In this document: positions 32,641-44,489 of the stretch, in pieces | Numbering within the stretch: position 1 is the stretch's first letter | How the letters are laid out: every line of letters starts with the position of its first letter | Source of the DNA: Hermatobates lingyangjiaoensis | Lineage: Eukaryota > Arthropoda > Insecta > Hemiptera > Hermatobatidae | Reading direction: 5' to 3' | Assembly (NCBI GenBank): GCA_026182355.1 | Contig: JAPFBL010000527.1 | Span: 404,001-468,000, forward strand | DNA length: 64,000 nt | Translations under genes and position numbers: made by a program | The notes under the pieces: generated by a model | Told to the model about the DNA's origin: nothing | Database searches by the model: none | What the model saw: the letters and a program-made list of their open reading frames with translations, nothing else

Positions 32641-33732
32641 TAAATTATATTCTCAAAAAGATCACAAAAAACTGAAACAGAAACTCACTACTATATTTCG
32701 ATGGCTTCATCATCAGGAAGATAGATGTGTCACTCCGAAAACATATATATATATGTATATATTCTATGTTTTGTTATTGAGATTTGACGTAGCCCTCAAT
32801 AACAAAACATAGAATAGAATAGAAGAGGTCAAGAACAATTTTAGAGATTATATATATATGTTTATATGTTTATATATATATATACATATATATGTGTCAA
32901 GATTGACTTAGAATAAATACTTAACGATGATATAGTAAAAAAAAAGAGCTGTACAATTAATGATTGCGGAAAATATCATATTTTGTTTTTGCTCGAAGCA
33001 GAACTGACTGTCCATGTAACATTTTGAAAGAAACAATATTATTATACTATATGACAGACCATGGACCATTCAAAAAAATATTGTTTCAGGATGAAAATTG
33101 TTTATAAAACAGTATGTACATGTAATACCTAAACATCCCAATATCACTGTGTATGATTTATGTTACATGGAATAAAAAATTAAATTTGCGATCATTCGAA
33201 GGTTATAATTAGTGAAAGCTAGCAAAGGCGGCTGTTAAATATTTATAATTAGTTTTAAAAAAAATATTGTCATGAGTTTATTAAAAGTTTTTACAGCAAT
33301 TTGAAACTTCAAGCAAATATATCATAATTAAATTAAGTGAATTGTATATTAAATGGATAATTGTTTAAAAAGTATGTAAATTAATAATTGTTTTTACATT
33401 CATCATTGTCCTTGTTGTGTGTTTAATGCAAGTCATGTGAAACATTCAAAAAAATTAAAAAAAAAAAAACAAAATGACCAAAAATTACTTACCAGATTAA
33501 TGTATCCATAAAAGAAACAAAATATCCATTAAAAGGATTCGAAAGCACTAAAAAAATTAAATTTTATGAGGCTTTTATAATTTTAATTACATACTTTTTA
33601 AAATTTAATGTTACTAATTTTACTCAAAAAAAAATTATTATATTATAGACGACTTTTTTTTTATATTTAGTTACGAAAATTGTTATTGAATGGAGCACCA
33701 ACGATTATAAGGTGTTTTCAGGTGAAAGTTAC

Positions 33733-33848
33733 CTGTTATACTGATGAATTGTTGGTTGGAAAGATTGGAAGTAGGTTGCGATGGTGCTGCTCCTAGGAGA
33801 GCCGATAGTAACTAACTTTGCGAGGAATTGTCTCACTGATTTTGATTC
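33733..33848 (-). CDS. Candidate internal exon, unknown protein
   Basis: On the minus strand a pyrimidine-rich tract ending TTTTTCAG precedes position 33848, and the stretch ends at 33733 with AACAG then GTAACT, a consensus donor. The 116 bases are open in the first frame (38 codons plus two bases) and begin ESKSVRQFLAKLVTIG, then SPRSSTIATYFQSFQ. The base composition is clearly less AT-rich than the flanks. It could join in phase to the exon at 40609-40794, which has the same strand and a length divisible by three. I do not recognise the protein. The alternative is a chance open stretch, but the splice signals argue against that. Confidence 0.5.
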
Positions 33849-34129
33849 CTGAAAAACAAAAATTCATAGAATAAAAAAAAACGGATTCTAATAACCCAAT
33901 TAAAATATATAGTTTATTAATTAGTAATTGAAACAATATTTTTTGTAGCTTCCAATTTCTTTTATATTTTATTGTTTTTAAATTTTCCTCAGTTATCAAA
34001 ATGTGATACCAAATATTTGTAAAATAGTCACTAAGTGTAAATCAGTGTATTTTCATTTGAATACAATGGTCATGTAAAGTTTTCTAGCAATAGACAAATA
34101 CCAAGTAAATAATGTTTATTTATATATAT

Positions 34130-34440
34130 AGAAACAAAATTAAAGTTTATTAGGACTCGGTCAGTTCTTCAGGTTCAAATTAAACTCTCATTGTCAACGT
34201 TCCGGTTTTTATTTAAAACCTTTTTCATAGACCTACAAAACAGAGGAAATATAAGAAATAATTGAATAATTCAAAAATCAAACATTACTTATATCATAGT
34301 GATATCACAAAAAACATGTTGTAGACCTATGAAATAGGTTTTAAATAAAAACCGAAACGTTGGCAAATAGAATTTAATTTGAAACTGAAGAACTGACCGA
34401 GTCCTGATCAACTTTAATTTTGTTTCTATTTCACGGTCGA
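34130..34440. repeat. Foldback, hammerhead-like family B
   Basis: Arms about 34130-34250 and 34318-34440 are inverted copies around ~70 unrelated bases. The plus arm has CCTATGAAATAGG, long stem and GAAACGTTGGC. Another PLE-like motif with core TTGAAGA follows at about 34520-34560. The stretch to 35080 has nothing recognisable. Confidence 0.7.
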
Positions 34441-35082
34441 TACTATTATCAATATTCCATATATATGTAGCTAATACATTTTTTTTATGTACTCTAATTA
34501 ATTTTCTGCTTTGATGTAACCTTGAAGATATCTATAAATATAGCTGAAACATTGACTTAAAAGTTTTTTACTGTTTGACTTTTAAAAAGAAATAGTGTTT
34601 TCATGTTTATATATAACATAGTTGTATTCATGTTCATTGTCTTAAGTATAAGAATTATCCAACCGGAACAAATGCTTCTTTCACAAAATAAAATATTATC
34701 ATAAACATAACTCATAAGAAATAAAAAAAAATTAAACTAATTATATACTGCAAAATCCATATAATGTTTTCTCCTATCAACGTTTTTTAATTAAAAAAAA
34801 TAAAATTATATAAAACTATTCAACTTGATTTGTTCCACCAAAGTTAAGTAACATCAACAAATGCGACAAGTAAGAGAAGATCGGGGTTGTTCTAAGTTTT
34901 GGGTTTTTAGGGGCATATTAGCTTTTTAATTAGTCTAAAATTATTAATATGTTTATCATTATATATAATTGTATGAAAAAGAAATAATTTCTAAGTTTAG
35001 CTAATGTAATTCAATGAATCCTTTAAAGTAGAAATTATACTTTAAAAAAAACAAGATTAAACTGATTTTCAAATTTATAAAA

Positions 35083-36046
35083 TATATATAAATAAAATGA
35101 TGGTTTTGCTTAGAACTGACTCATTTCAAGTTATCTTTACGTTTCATACATTGGAGAAACCGAATCCACCCTTACCAAAAATTTCTACCTGTTTGTCGGT
35201 TTGTTGGCAAAGTTTTGTCACAAGTAAACTCAAACACCATATCACAGAGCAAACTGAATCTTTGACAGTAGAGTATGTCTAACTTTAAATAGATTGATAA
35301 TTGAACAGAGAGTGAAGTTATGAACTTTTAAACCGTGTTTGGCTAGCTACACAGACATGTTTATTTGGAATAATGTAGGAATAGTAAGTAGGTATTTTTA
35401 GTTGATTTTAATTTCATTTGCTTTTAAGCTCCTAACAAGAGCTTATTGACAAGGTGTTTCCCAGACTTTAATATCTACTATTTATTGAGAATATATTGTG
35501 ACTTTGTGAACGAGTAATTCTCAACCCCTAATAAATGAACAAGAAGGGAAAATCAACAATCAAGTTCTTATGCTATATCAAGCCGAAGAAAGAACTTACA
35601 AGTCAGTCAACGGAGTGATTAGTGATGAGGAAGGAGTTCATTATTTCAACTGAATTTCTTAACTGCTTCTGGACTGTCTGCTCATGAGTAAAAACTTAAA
35701 GTAGGGGCAGCAATCAAGTTTCGATTTAGTAGCAGTAACAAATTTCATGTTACGAAACTTAAGGGCCACAAAAATGTGAAGCGAGATACAACTGTGAGTT
35801 CGTGATACATTAGAAATCTACACAGATACGCCTTAGAGGCGGATATCATGACTGAGTGTGGTACTGGTTTGCCATATACTTTGTACTATAGTTTGCTTGC
35901 CCAAGAGTCAGAGGTTCCAACTGTTTGTTCTTCCATGAACCTGAAGGACAGACAGCTAATATGATGTATACAGAGGCATTTACTTAACACTGTACTAATA
36001 ATATTTTCTACTATTCTATCATTTCAAAGACGGCCGCTTTTGCTAA
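35083..36046 (+). mobile_element. Decayed Helitron, second copy
   Basis: Matches the Helitron at 11409-12810 over most of its length but lacks several internal blocks. The 3' end is a mutated form (CTAA followed by T; CAAAGACGG remains of the hairpin). Helicase residues remain in broken frames: a segment with LSAHE-LKLKVGA and LRNL-x-A-x-KM-C near 35690-35790. The 5' TC is not preserved; the start is placed at the ATATATAAATAAAA homologous to the intact copy. Confidence 0.75.
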
Positions 36047-36356
36047 TATCAATAAAAATATGAAATAAATCAATAAAAATACGTATAAAACAACGCCAGA
36101 AGACATAACTAGAGGTGAACAAAGTAGTGGCTTATGGTATATATAATCAGAATCAAAAAATAATATTTATATCTTTTATAAATAAGATATAGTTGTTTTA
36201 ATTTTATAAAATAAGGGTTAATTAATAACTTGTTAGCGTAGTTCATAAATAATGTGTTAATATTGAGAATAATAATATAATATTCTTTGAATGAAATGTT
36301 ACTTGAAAACTTAATTGTATTTTTAATATTAAGAACTATATACACAGTATGATATA

Positions 36357-36665
36357 ATTTTTTTGGGGGTTGAGGTCTAATAATTTGAAACTAGTCATTT
36401 TGTCGACATTTCGACATATATTTATGTCATCTTCAGGGCTATAACATTTTTGTTTTACAATTAGCACTACTATTACTACTATTTTGGTTTTTTATTACTT
36501 TTTTTTCTAATAGTAGTAATAGTACTAATATCTACTAGTTGTAATAGTAGTGCTAATTGTAAAATAAACATGTTGTAGCCCTGAAGATGACAAATATTTG
36601 TCGAAATGTCAGCAAAAGGACTAGTTTCAAATAATTAGACCTCAACCCTCAAAAAAAGTATATCA
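36357..36665. repeat. Small foldback related to the 7922-9375 element
   Basis: Arms about 36357-36485 and 36525-36662. Ends match the ends of the large foldback (GGTTTGAGG / ACTAGTC and GCACTACTATTACTACTATT), but the ~550-bp interior of its arms is missing. Motifs: minus 36405-36442 and plus 36575-36615; the plus copy has GAAATGTCAGC, so the ACGT palindrome is lost. Confidence 0.7.
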
Positions 36666-36711
36666 TATAAATATTGGGTCAAGAAAACAAATCAAGATAT
36701 ATATACAGAAT

Positions 36712-37165
36712 TAAGTAAGTTTGTTTTTGAGGGCTAGGTCTTGAAATTGAAATATTTCTTTTTGCCACGTTTCGATCTATTATTAGATAATGCTCAGGGC
36801 TACAAACAATATTAAGCTACAATATTTTTAAAATCGATATACAATTTCAGAATGGTCAACAGTGATAACTTGAATATACGATATATTGACATGTCAAAAT
36901 AAGTATATGGCATTTCTTTTTTATTTTATAATCTATGCATTAATCTGCTTACAATCTTTGAATTATAAATTATAAAATAAATGCCATATAGTCACTTTGA
37001 CATTTTAATATAACATATATTAGAGTTGTATTTATCATTGTTGACCAATTTGAAATTATATGTATATTGATTTTAAAAATATTCTAGTCTAATATTTATA
37101 TTGAAATATATAAGAAGTATTTCAATTTGAAGACCTAGCCCTCAAAAACAAACTTACTGAATACT
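36712..37165. repeat. Foldback, ~220-bp arms, ~30-bp centre
   Basis: Arms start GTAAGTTTGTTTTTGAGGG and end at the mirrored position near 37160, with more divergence than in the other foldbacks. A minus-strand motif at 36770-36810 has GAAACGTGG and CTGAGCA, so its core is mutated. Confidence 0.65.
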
Positions 37166-37214
37166 GTAAACGAAAAGAACTTATCGAACTATAAGTATTT
37201 CTATATATATATTT

Positions 37215-37370
37215 ATAATTCTCTGATGTTCTTGATTGAATGTTTCCACACAGGTGAAAATTAGAATACACCTGTTAATTCCAGTTTATGACAAATTATT
37301 CAAATAAAGATTAAAGAAAACAGTGAGTAATATATTACTTAACAAATAAGAACATTAAAAAGAAAGATGT
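37215..37370 (+). repeat. Dispersed repeat, second copy at 38885-39040
   Basis: Shared landmarks: CACAGGTGA, CACCTGTTAATTCCAGTTTA/ATACCTGTTAATTCCAGTTT, GAAAACAGTG and TAATATATTACTT. About 75-80 percent similar by eye. Class unknown. Confidence 0.6.
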
Positions 37371-37574
37371 ATTAAAAAGAAATTCTCTCAACTCAAGTCA
37401 AGTAAATTTAATGACTCCAGATGTAAAATCTATTTATATTATAGAATAAACTTGACGAGTTTTCCTACAAAAGATCTCAGTCCCATTTTTGGAAATCTTA
37501 TTGTTGTTTAAACGATTTTTTTTTTAGTTTACATATTTGCTGTTAATTTTTGTTATATGTATATATAAACAAAT

Positions 37575-37850
37575 TTTATTTGTTTTATATCAGGAATCGG
37601 TCAGTTTCCTAATCGTAGTTTAAAATCAATTCAAAGTCAACGTATTCATTTACCTATCGTATTTAGAGGTGAAGCATTAAACAGATGTATGAAATTCCGA
37701 AAGTATAAATGATAAACTGTTACATTAGAAGTTTAAAATGAATAATCTTAGGAATATAAACTTGAACACAAATGTCAGCTTAAATACAAATGTTCGAAGG
37801 TAAGAATATAAATGCACATTCCTTTCATTAATGTTATTTTCTATGATGTA
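37575..37850 (+). repeat. Dispersed repeat, copy of 26276-26560
   Basis: Same order of landmarks as the first copy (CAGGAATCGGTCAGTTTCC, AGATGTATGAAAT, AGGAATATAAACTTGAACAC). Confidence 0.6.
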
Positions 37851-38097
37851 GATGTAGTTATTTTCTACATTAATTAAGATGTAGTATAATGTAACACTTT
37901 ATTTATATAGACCAACTGTGAAGATTATAAAAAGAAAATTAAATGGTAAACAAAAAAATTTAATTTAAAATTATTTTTTTCTAAGAAAGTAAATTTAAAA
38001 TGTAATAAATTATGCATTGAATGGAGAAATAATCTTAATACTGTATGAGTAATGAAATTACCTTGGTAAAGATATTAAATTGAACTCTAAGGGGACA

Positions 38098-38215
38098 GCC
38101 AACGGCCATACCATGTTGAATACACCGGTTCTCGTCCGATCACCGAAGTTAAGCAACATCGGGCGTGGATAGTACTTGGATGGGTGACCGCCTGGGAACA
38201 CCACGTGCCGTTGGC
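38098..38215 (+). rRNA. 5S ribosomal RNA gene
   Basis: The 118-base sequence has complementary ends (GCCAACGGC with GCCGTTGGC) and all internal control elements of a polymerase III type 1 promoter: box A AAGTTAAGCAACATCGGGC, the intermediate element, and box C TGGATGGGTGACCGCCTGGG. A T5 run begins at 38222, a few bases past the end, as expected for a terminator. The sequence matches the animal 5S consensus closely; the only oddity I see is GTGGATAG where GTGGTTAG is usual. It stands alone in AT-rich DNA rather than in a tandem array. It could be functional or a recent retrocopy; no SINE body or A-tail follows, which argues for a real gene or simple transposed copy. Confidence 0.95.
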
Positions 38216-38220
38216 CCTTA

Positions 38221-38235
38221 CTTTTTATATATTTA
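38221..38235 (+). terminator. Polymerase III T-run terminator
   Basis: TTTTT at 38222-38226 directly follows the 5S gene. Confidence 0.75.
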
Positions 38236-38754
38236 ACTTTAAATAAAATTAATATGAATTTTTTTGAACTACATTTAAAAATATTTGGAATTTTGTATTA
38301 CTGGTTTCGGGATGTGATCAATTGAAATTCTGCCATTAGTAAATTATAACCTTAAAAGAAATTTCTTAATTTTCATTCCTTCTTGGTTTTTCTGTTTACT
38401 GCTTGTCAGACTTGTGAAAGATTTGTCAAATCTTCGACATTTGCATATCTTTTCTCTTTTTAATTTTATTATCAATACTCCTTTTTAGTTTTTCTCTTTT
38501 ATATTTGAGTCTGTTTTGTTTTAAACTTCCAATCTATTCAGTTCCTTTAGGCATCTATTCAGTGACTTTAGCACCTCACCTGACGATAGTTATGAAACAA
38601 ATTCATCGTTTCATATAACAAATAACATTTTGCTAGTTTTTGTTATTAATATGTTAAAAACAACTAAAGCACGAAAGGATAAACAAACCCCAGATCCAAT
38701 TTGATAACGATAACCTTACATTACCTCCCAAATCACGAGAAGCATCTATTTGCT

Positions 38755-38885
38755 TATGATCAAACCACAATAAGAAATGGGAAAACAAGACTAAGATCTT
38801 TCAACCATAACAAGCGGTCTTCGTCAGAGTCAAAATACCTGACGTTTTCACGTGTTTATTTTAAATCCTTTTATCTATATCCTTA
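38755..38885 (-). repeat. Family A half element
   Basis: ATGATCAAACCACAATAAGA, then the minus-strand motif at 38790-38832, joined to a plus-strand TTCACGTGTTTAT tail. One arm is deleted. Confidence 0.6.
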
Positions 38886-39040
38886 TAAAACTCTGCTCAT
38901 TTTGGATTGCTTGGATGTTTGTACACAGGTGATACATGGAATACCTGTTAATTCCAGTTTATGACGAACTATTCAAGAAAAGAAATAAAGAAAACAGTGT
39001 TAGTAATATATTACTTTATAAATAACGGAATTAAACAGAA
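38885..39040 (+). repeat. Dispersed repeat, copy of 37215-37370
   Basis: See the first copy; CCTGTTAATTCCAGTTTATG is identical in both. Confidence 0.6.
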
Positions 39041-39079
39041 AGAAGAACGAAAAATGAAATTAATTTTCCAACTGTGACA

Positions 39080-39410
39080 AGTTGTTGGAACCAGACCTGA
39101 AAGTTTCTTCCCATGGACTGTACGTTATTCAATTATCGTTTTCTTGATCTTCATTATTTTGAGAGAGTACTGCAGATGGTCATCTTCATGATCTTCATCA
39201 GGAGATTAATGTTGCTCCACCTCATCCATAGATGGTTGACAGCCGAGGACACTGTCATCAGCGTCTTCAGAGATTCCCTTTAACTGTTACATAGCATTCA
39301 TCAGTGATAAATCGAATTCATCCAACACAACTTCTTCTTGTGATCGCAGTGTTGTCAATATTTCAGGAACAACAGAATCATTGGAATCACTTATCATGAA
39401 TGACCGTCAG
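39080..39410 (-). pseudogene. Possible decayed coding fragment, acidic
   Basis: Minus-strand translation gives acidic peptides (SDSNDSVVPEILTTLRSQEE; DEVEQH; DEDHEDDH) with two stops in about 85 codons. Acidic tails of this sort occur at the C-terminus of several DNA-transposase families, but no catalytic residue is visible, so I do not name one. Confidence 0.25.
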
Positions 39411-39555
39411 CGGTCTTCGTCAGAGTCAAAAATCCAACTGACGAAGACCGCTTGTTACGGTTGAAAGATCTTTAGTCTTGTTTTCCCATTTCTTATTGTG
39501 GTTTGATCATTGATTGTTATTAAACGTGTTTATGTGAAATCTTTTTATAATTTTC
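39405..39555. repeat. Family A foldback, compact
   Basis: A minus core remnant (GCGGTCTTCGTCAGAGTC) is followed after ~10 bases by a plus copy (CTGACGAAGACCGCTTG, GGTTGAAAGATC). The plus outer arm with TTGATTGTTATTAAACGTG follows. Confidence 0.65.
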
Positions 39556-39569
39556 TATTTGTAGGTATA

Positions 39570-39946
39570 GTTTCAGTTTGATCTGTCAAACGGTATGGCT
39601 TGTATCGCTCTCACAAGCTTTGAGATTGAATTATAACCCGAAATTTTTACATTTTATCGAAAAAAAAATTCCCGTTGTTTTAAAAATCTGAATATATTTT
39701 TTGTTTATTCCATTTTTAACTTCAAACATAATGCCAAAATTTCAAAACCTAGAATTAGCAGTTTAGGAGAAAAAAAATGTTTTCTAAAAACCGGTTTTTG
39801 CCAAAAAAAGTGACTTTCCCGTCATGCATAATTCTTCTCAAACAAGAGGGATCATCTAAATTATGGGGCCCATTTTTGTGTAAAATATCAACTTGATCCA
39901 TCAAAGATTCTGGACCGTAGCGTGGTAACAAGCAATGCTAACACAC

Positions 39947-39982
<36 letters not shown>

Positions 39983-39985
39983 CAC
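39570..39985 (+). repeat. Dispersed repeat ending in (CA)n, second copy
   Basis: Same family as 18130-18720: TCTCACAAGCTTTGAGATTG, CATAATGCCAAAATTTCA, GACTTTCCCGTCATGCATAA, CTGGACCGTAGCGTGG, then a CA microsatellite at 39949-39981. Confidence 0.65.
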
Positions 39986-40608
39986 AACACACATTCATAA
40001 CACACTTCACGACTTACAAACACGACATAATTCTGTCAAAATCTCATAAATCGAATTTTTCAGCGACTTCACTATACATATAATTATAGTCAAACATCTC
40101 GAATTATCGAATTTACTATCACGATAACTATGACTTTACTTATTATTACAACATAATTATGATAATTATTATTATTGCTACGTATTATTATGATCATCAT
40201 TATTATTATAATTGTGAAATAGTTTATTTGTATTAAATTAGTTTCAATTTAATAATAAATCTTGATTATATACTATTTCTTTGATATTTAAAACCTTAAA
40301 ATTAAAATTTGTATTATTGAAAAATAGTAAATTGTTCTTATACCCAATAGTTATGAAAGGGTTCACCAAGAACCAAAGAAGGTTATAATATCTTTTCCAA
40401 GTTGACATGTTTCAGTAGTTCAACTAGTTATCATGAAGATGTGAATAATGTTTTCAATTTCTAATTTATCAAAGAAATTAGAATAATATGGGAAGTTTGT
40501 TATTAGTTTGTATTTTAAGTTTATTTTAACAGTGATGAATCATAATTATTCTTATAGTTGTCCTAATTCTAGTTTAGGTTTAAAAAAAAAACAAAAACAG
40601 AAACTTAC

Positions 40609-40794
40609 GGAAGCGTGTCTGTTGTAGCCGGACATGATAGCTTGCTGGAGTTTCTCAAGGTCGATGGTAGGGTGTTTACCAGTCGCTACTAAAGAGGCTG
40701 GAAGGCTAGGCGAAGTAGGTCTTAGGTGATGTGTTACTCTTGAGTCGGTTACTTCTTTCACTTTGCTGGCCTCTCCATTAATAGCTTGATCAAT
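40609..40794 (-). CDS. Candidate internal exon, unknown protein
   Basis: Minus strand: GGTTTCAG precedes 40794 and GTAAGTTTC follows 40609, both good splice signals. The 186 bases (62 codons, phase 0 at both ends) are fully open. The peptide starts IDQAINGEASKVKEVTDSR, has a proline/serine stretch (PTSPSLPASL) and ends TIDLEKLQQAIMSGYNRHAS. Composition is far less AT-rich than the flanks. The exon at 33733-33848 on the same strand would continue it in phase across a ~6.8-kb intron that holds the 5S gene, a Helitron and foldbacks. I do not recognise the family. No start codon or other exon is identified. Confidence 0.6.
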
Positions 40795-40809
40795 CTGAAA
40801 CCAACATAT

Positions 40810-43800
40810 TCGAAATTTATACCAAATAGAATCCCTGGAGCTATAAAAATAAATACTTATATTAGAACGTCATTAACAACTTTCTCTTTTAACTTCTTTG
40901 AATTAACCGTGATATTCAATGGTTACAGAAACTGTTGGGAAGAGTTTGGAACTGGAATTAACCACTGCAGATAGGAGATATAATTAAAGACTTGGTGAAT
41001 CTGTTAACTCATCATTAACTATAACTATGTCATATTATCTCGAATGCACTGAAGACACCCTGTATCAACATTAAACATGCTAAATACTTGTACTTGCAGA
41101 TGGATGAATAAATATATTTTACAAACAATGAGATTCAAAATCTAATTAATATATCCTTACTCTTACGATTTTGGGAAGGTTTCAAATTCATTTCTGCTTT
41201 CTTTGGCGTTCAATTAATTAAGACAAATCAACCTATTCAACTTATTCAATTTTAACTTAAACATTAATAAAAAAATCAGACAATAATTGTTTCTATAACT
41301 TGCTTTCAATATTGACTCAATAGTCTAGAGAAGAAATACAGAAACCTCTTGTAAAATATCCAAATGAAAAAATAAAAATCAGGTCAAATGAAATTTCCAG
41401 AATGATTTATAGTATTTGATAATAATGAAGGAACGAATGGTAGTTAGATGCTAATCTTTACAGGATAACAAGAAGAAAATAATGATAATTTTTCAGCGAT
41501 TTAGCATCATGTTAGATCTGTTTAGTTTATGCAGAGTTGCAAGAAATATTGATACACATTCTCTGTCTGGTTAGTGTCTTGTCATATATGAACCGTTACA
41601 ATTAAGTGTTTAGTAGTCACTGAAGAAAAATTCGCTGAAAATAATATTGATATCGTAGAATTATTTTGTAAGGCATACAAAATGAATAATATATATAACT
41701 AAAATATTTCATATGCATGAGGTTACTGATTCCTCAGTAGTAACATACCAGTCTATTCTAAGTCAGTTGGATTCTAATATTGAAGCAAGCACAAGTACAT
41801 ATCAATAGGAATCTTAGGTTACTTGCTGTGCAAATATTTTGAATTATAGTAATAAACTAGCAAGACGAATTATTACAATAACATACTATTACCTACATTA
41901 CATACAAGTACAACTTTCATACAAGCAAATGGTGGTTGTTTATACCACTAACCACCTCTAACTACCTATTAAAGATAAACTTTTATACTTTCCAGAAAAA
42001 AAAATAATTATCTGAATGATGTAACGTCGTCATCGCCATTATTATCAACGTAACCTTCTTACCGTAAAGGTTACTGTAAAAATTGTAAAATGAAGCCTAC
42101 CATATTTGAAAAAAATCATTTAGTTAACTTGATTATTCATGATTTTGACAATATATTTAATTATAGTACAGTTGAGCATAGACCAAAACCAAATGTTTCT
42201 TAAAGAAACATCTAAACAAACAACTGCAATATGAAAGTAATTTTTACTTTAAGCAAGCTATAAACAAAGTAAAATTGTCCCTTATACCACAGTAAAGTGA
42301 TACTCTTTCGGGAGTGTCTTTAAATAAAGTTCTAATAAGTTAGAAGTTTATTCACTCAACGTGACATTTCATACAATAATGATAACTTCAAATAGTAAGT
42401 ACAATTTTGGTCTTAACATACTTCTGCAGTATCATAGTACTTAAATAGTTTAATATTAATGACAAATGCAAATAATCAGATGATTACTTAATGATTGCTT
42501 TCAATGAATATGATGGGTTGAATTTTAAATTAGCATTCTTTTTGATTAACACATTTGTATCTTATTGCTAAAATGAAATCTTGTGGATTAAACATAATGT
42601 TAAGAAAGATTTAAAATGCTTATTATCGATTATTTATGAAGAAGAATTACCTACTTTATTCAAAGTACATATTTGCTTCAGAATATTTTACTTAAGACGG
42701 CACCTATTTAATTAGAAATATGCTAAACTAATTGAAATATTGTTGCTTAATTATTTTTTACAATTACTATAATTTAAGATGAATGAAAAAATAGTATTTC
42801 CATTATGTTATTTAAAATGAATTATAAAAGTTATACTTCTTATAATTTAGGAGAATTAATTAAACAGAATATCTTTGATACATATCATATTAAGAATATA
42901 AATGTTCATCTTCATAAATAATGTAGTATTAAGCACTGTATATTGTATATATGAAGCATATTACGACTAAGATATCCACAAAAATAGATAATATTAATTA
43001 CATTCATTGTAAATTTAGAAGGTGTAACTTACTTCAGTTATTGACGAGTAGTAAATTTCACAGTTTGTTTGTAATTTAGAATAAGAAGGTATTTTATTTT
43101 TGTGATGGGTATTGATACCATTATTAATGTTGAAATTAGTTTAAAATGACCACTCCAGACTTTTTAATAATGATTACATTTTCATCACAACCAGTTAAAT
43201 GCTTGTAGGCATTGATTAGAATGAATTAATTGAAATAAGAACTGTTATTGTTACTCCTACAAATGAGGTCTTTTGCAATATAACCTATTGTGAAGGTTAA
43301 TAATTAATGAACTAAATTGATTATAAATTAATTCAATAATATATTAACTCACAGTATTGTTAAGTACATACAACTTCAGTTATTTTATGTTGTGAACAAA
43401 TTATACATTGTACAATATTTCTTTTTACTGTGCTTCATTTAGTGAAATTATTTCGGTAGTATAATTAATATTACGTAATCAAAAGTTACTCGTCCAAATG
43501 TCCATTATTAGGAATTATATCAACAATTATGAGAAGGAGAGTATAAGCATGTAATCCATGGAAGGCAGTTAAATGCATTATAAACATTTTTATTTTAATA
43601 TATTTCCAAATTTAATACGTTTAATAAATGAAATGACACCTCATTTTTTTTTATTTTGCTTCGAATGCTGATTTGATTCTTGTTATTTTTTTTCTATAAA
43701 GTAATGATTATTATTTGAAATTGTGATTCTGACAAGTAACCGCAGAAAGAAGTTATTATTTGACTTTCTTTGTATTCCTAGTATCCAAAACGAAATTACT

Positions 43801-44400
43801 TTCTATTGATCTTAATACTGTGATGATGTTATGTGCAAAATGCCAGTTTTTTTTTTGTCTCCAAAAAACAAGAAACAATGGTTTATGTTTTAACATAAAT
43901 TACCATAAAGCACCTTTATCATGCTTCGATATTGACAAAAAGCTATGTAGTTCTTCTCATTTGGAATTATGTATATAATGAATTTCATATTTTTGTGTCA
44001 AACTGTAAGAATCATTCCCACCCACACCCACTCAATATCAAGACAATGAAATTTTAAAATCATATTTTGTTATTGTCACTATATTTTATTTATAGTGAAG
44101 TAAAATACTATTTCCTAATCTATTGTTAAATCGATTAGTAATAACTTATTTCTCGAAGTTTAGTCAAAAGAGTGTTGTATTTTAAATATCAGCTGTTATT
44201 CTGAATTCTTTATTGACGTAAACCATATAGCAATAAACATAAAATTTATCATTGAACCGTGTAAAAAAAAAACTTTAAATAAAATGAAACATTTAACAAA
44301 TTTGTTTGATTATTTAATGAAGTAAATACCTAGTCGTAATGGGGTTGGCCAATCTGTTCTAGGACTGAGTAAGTGAACTTTTGGACTCCCTAAAGTTCCG
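40810..44400. other. AT-rich DNA, no recognised feature
   Basis: This 3.6-kb stretch lies between a minus-strand exon and a plus-strand exon. I see no repeat family of the window, no foldback and no coding signal. The frame at 43760-43978 has no recognisable motif. It may contain introns or the divergent regulatory region of the two genes; that is inference from orientation only. Confidence 0.4.
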
Positions 44401-44405
44401 TGCAG

Positions 44406-44480
44406 GCCAGAACCAGTCAGTCTGCTGCTGCTCTTCATCAACGGAACATGGAGGAACGTTCACTGAGGCTCTATGCCCAG
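44406..44480 (+). CDS. Candidate exon 1 of a three-exon chain
   Basis: The exon ends in GCCCAG followed by GTAATG, a good donor. It may begin at 44406 after TTCCGTGCAG, giving 25 codons in phase 0, or be a first exon in which the ATG at 44449 (context AACATGG) opens MEERSLRLYAQ. An in-frame stop lies upstream near 44374, so the frame cannot extend far beyond. It joins in frame to the microexon at 46673-46700 and that to 58315-58380. The protein is not recognised. The intron that follows (44481-46672) is almost entirely a ~330-bp tandem repeat. Confidence 0.55.
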
Positions 44481-44489
44481 GTAATGCAA

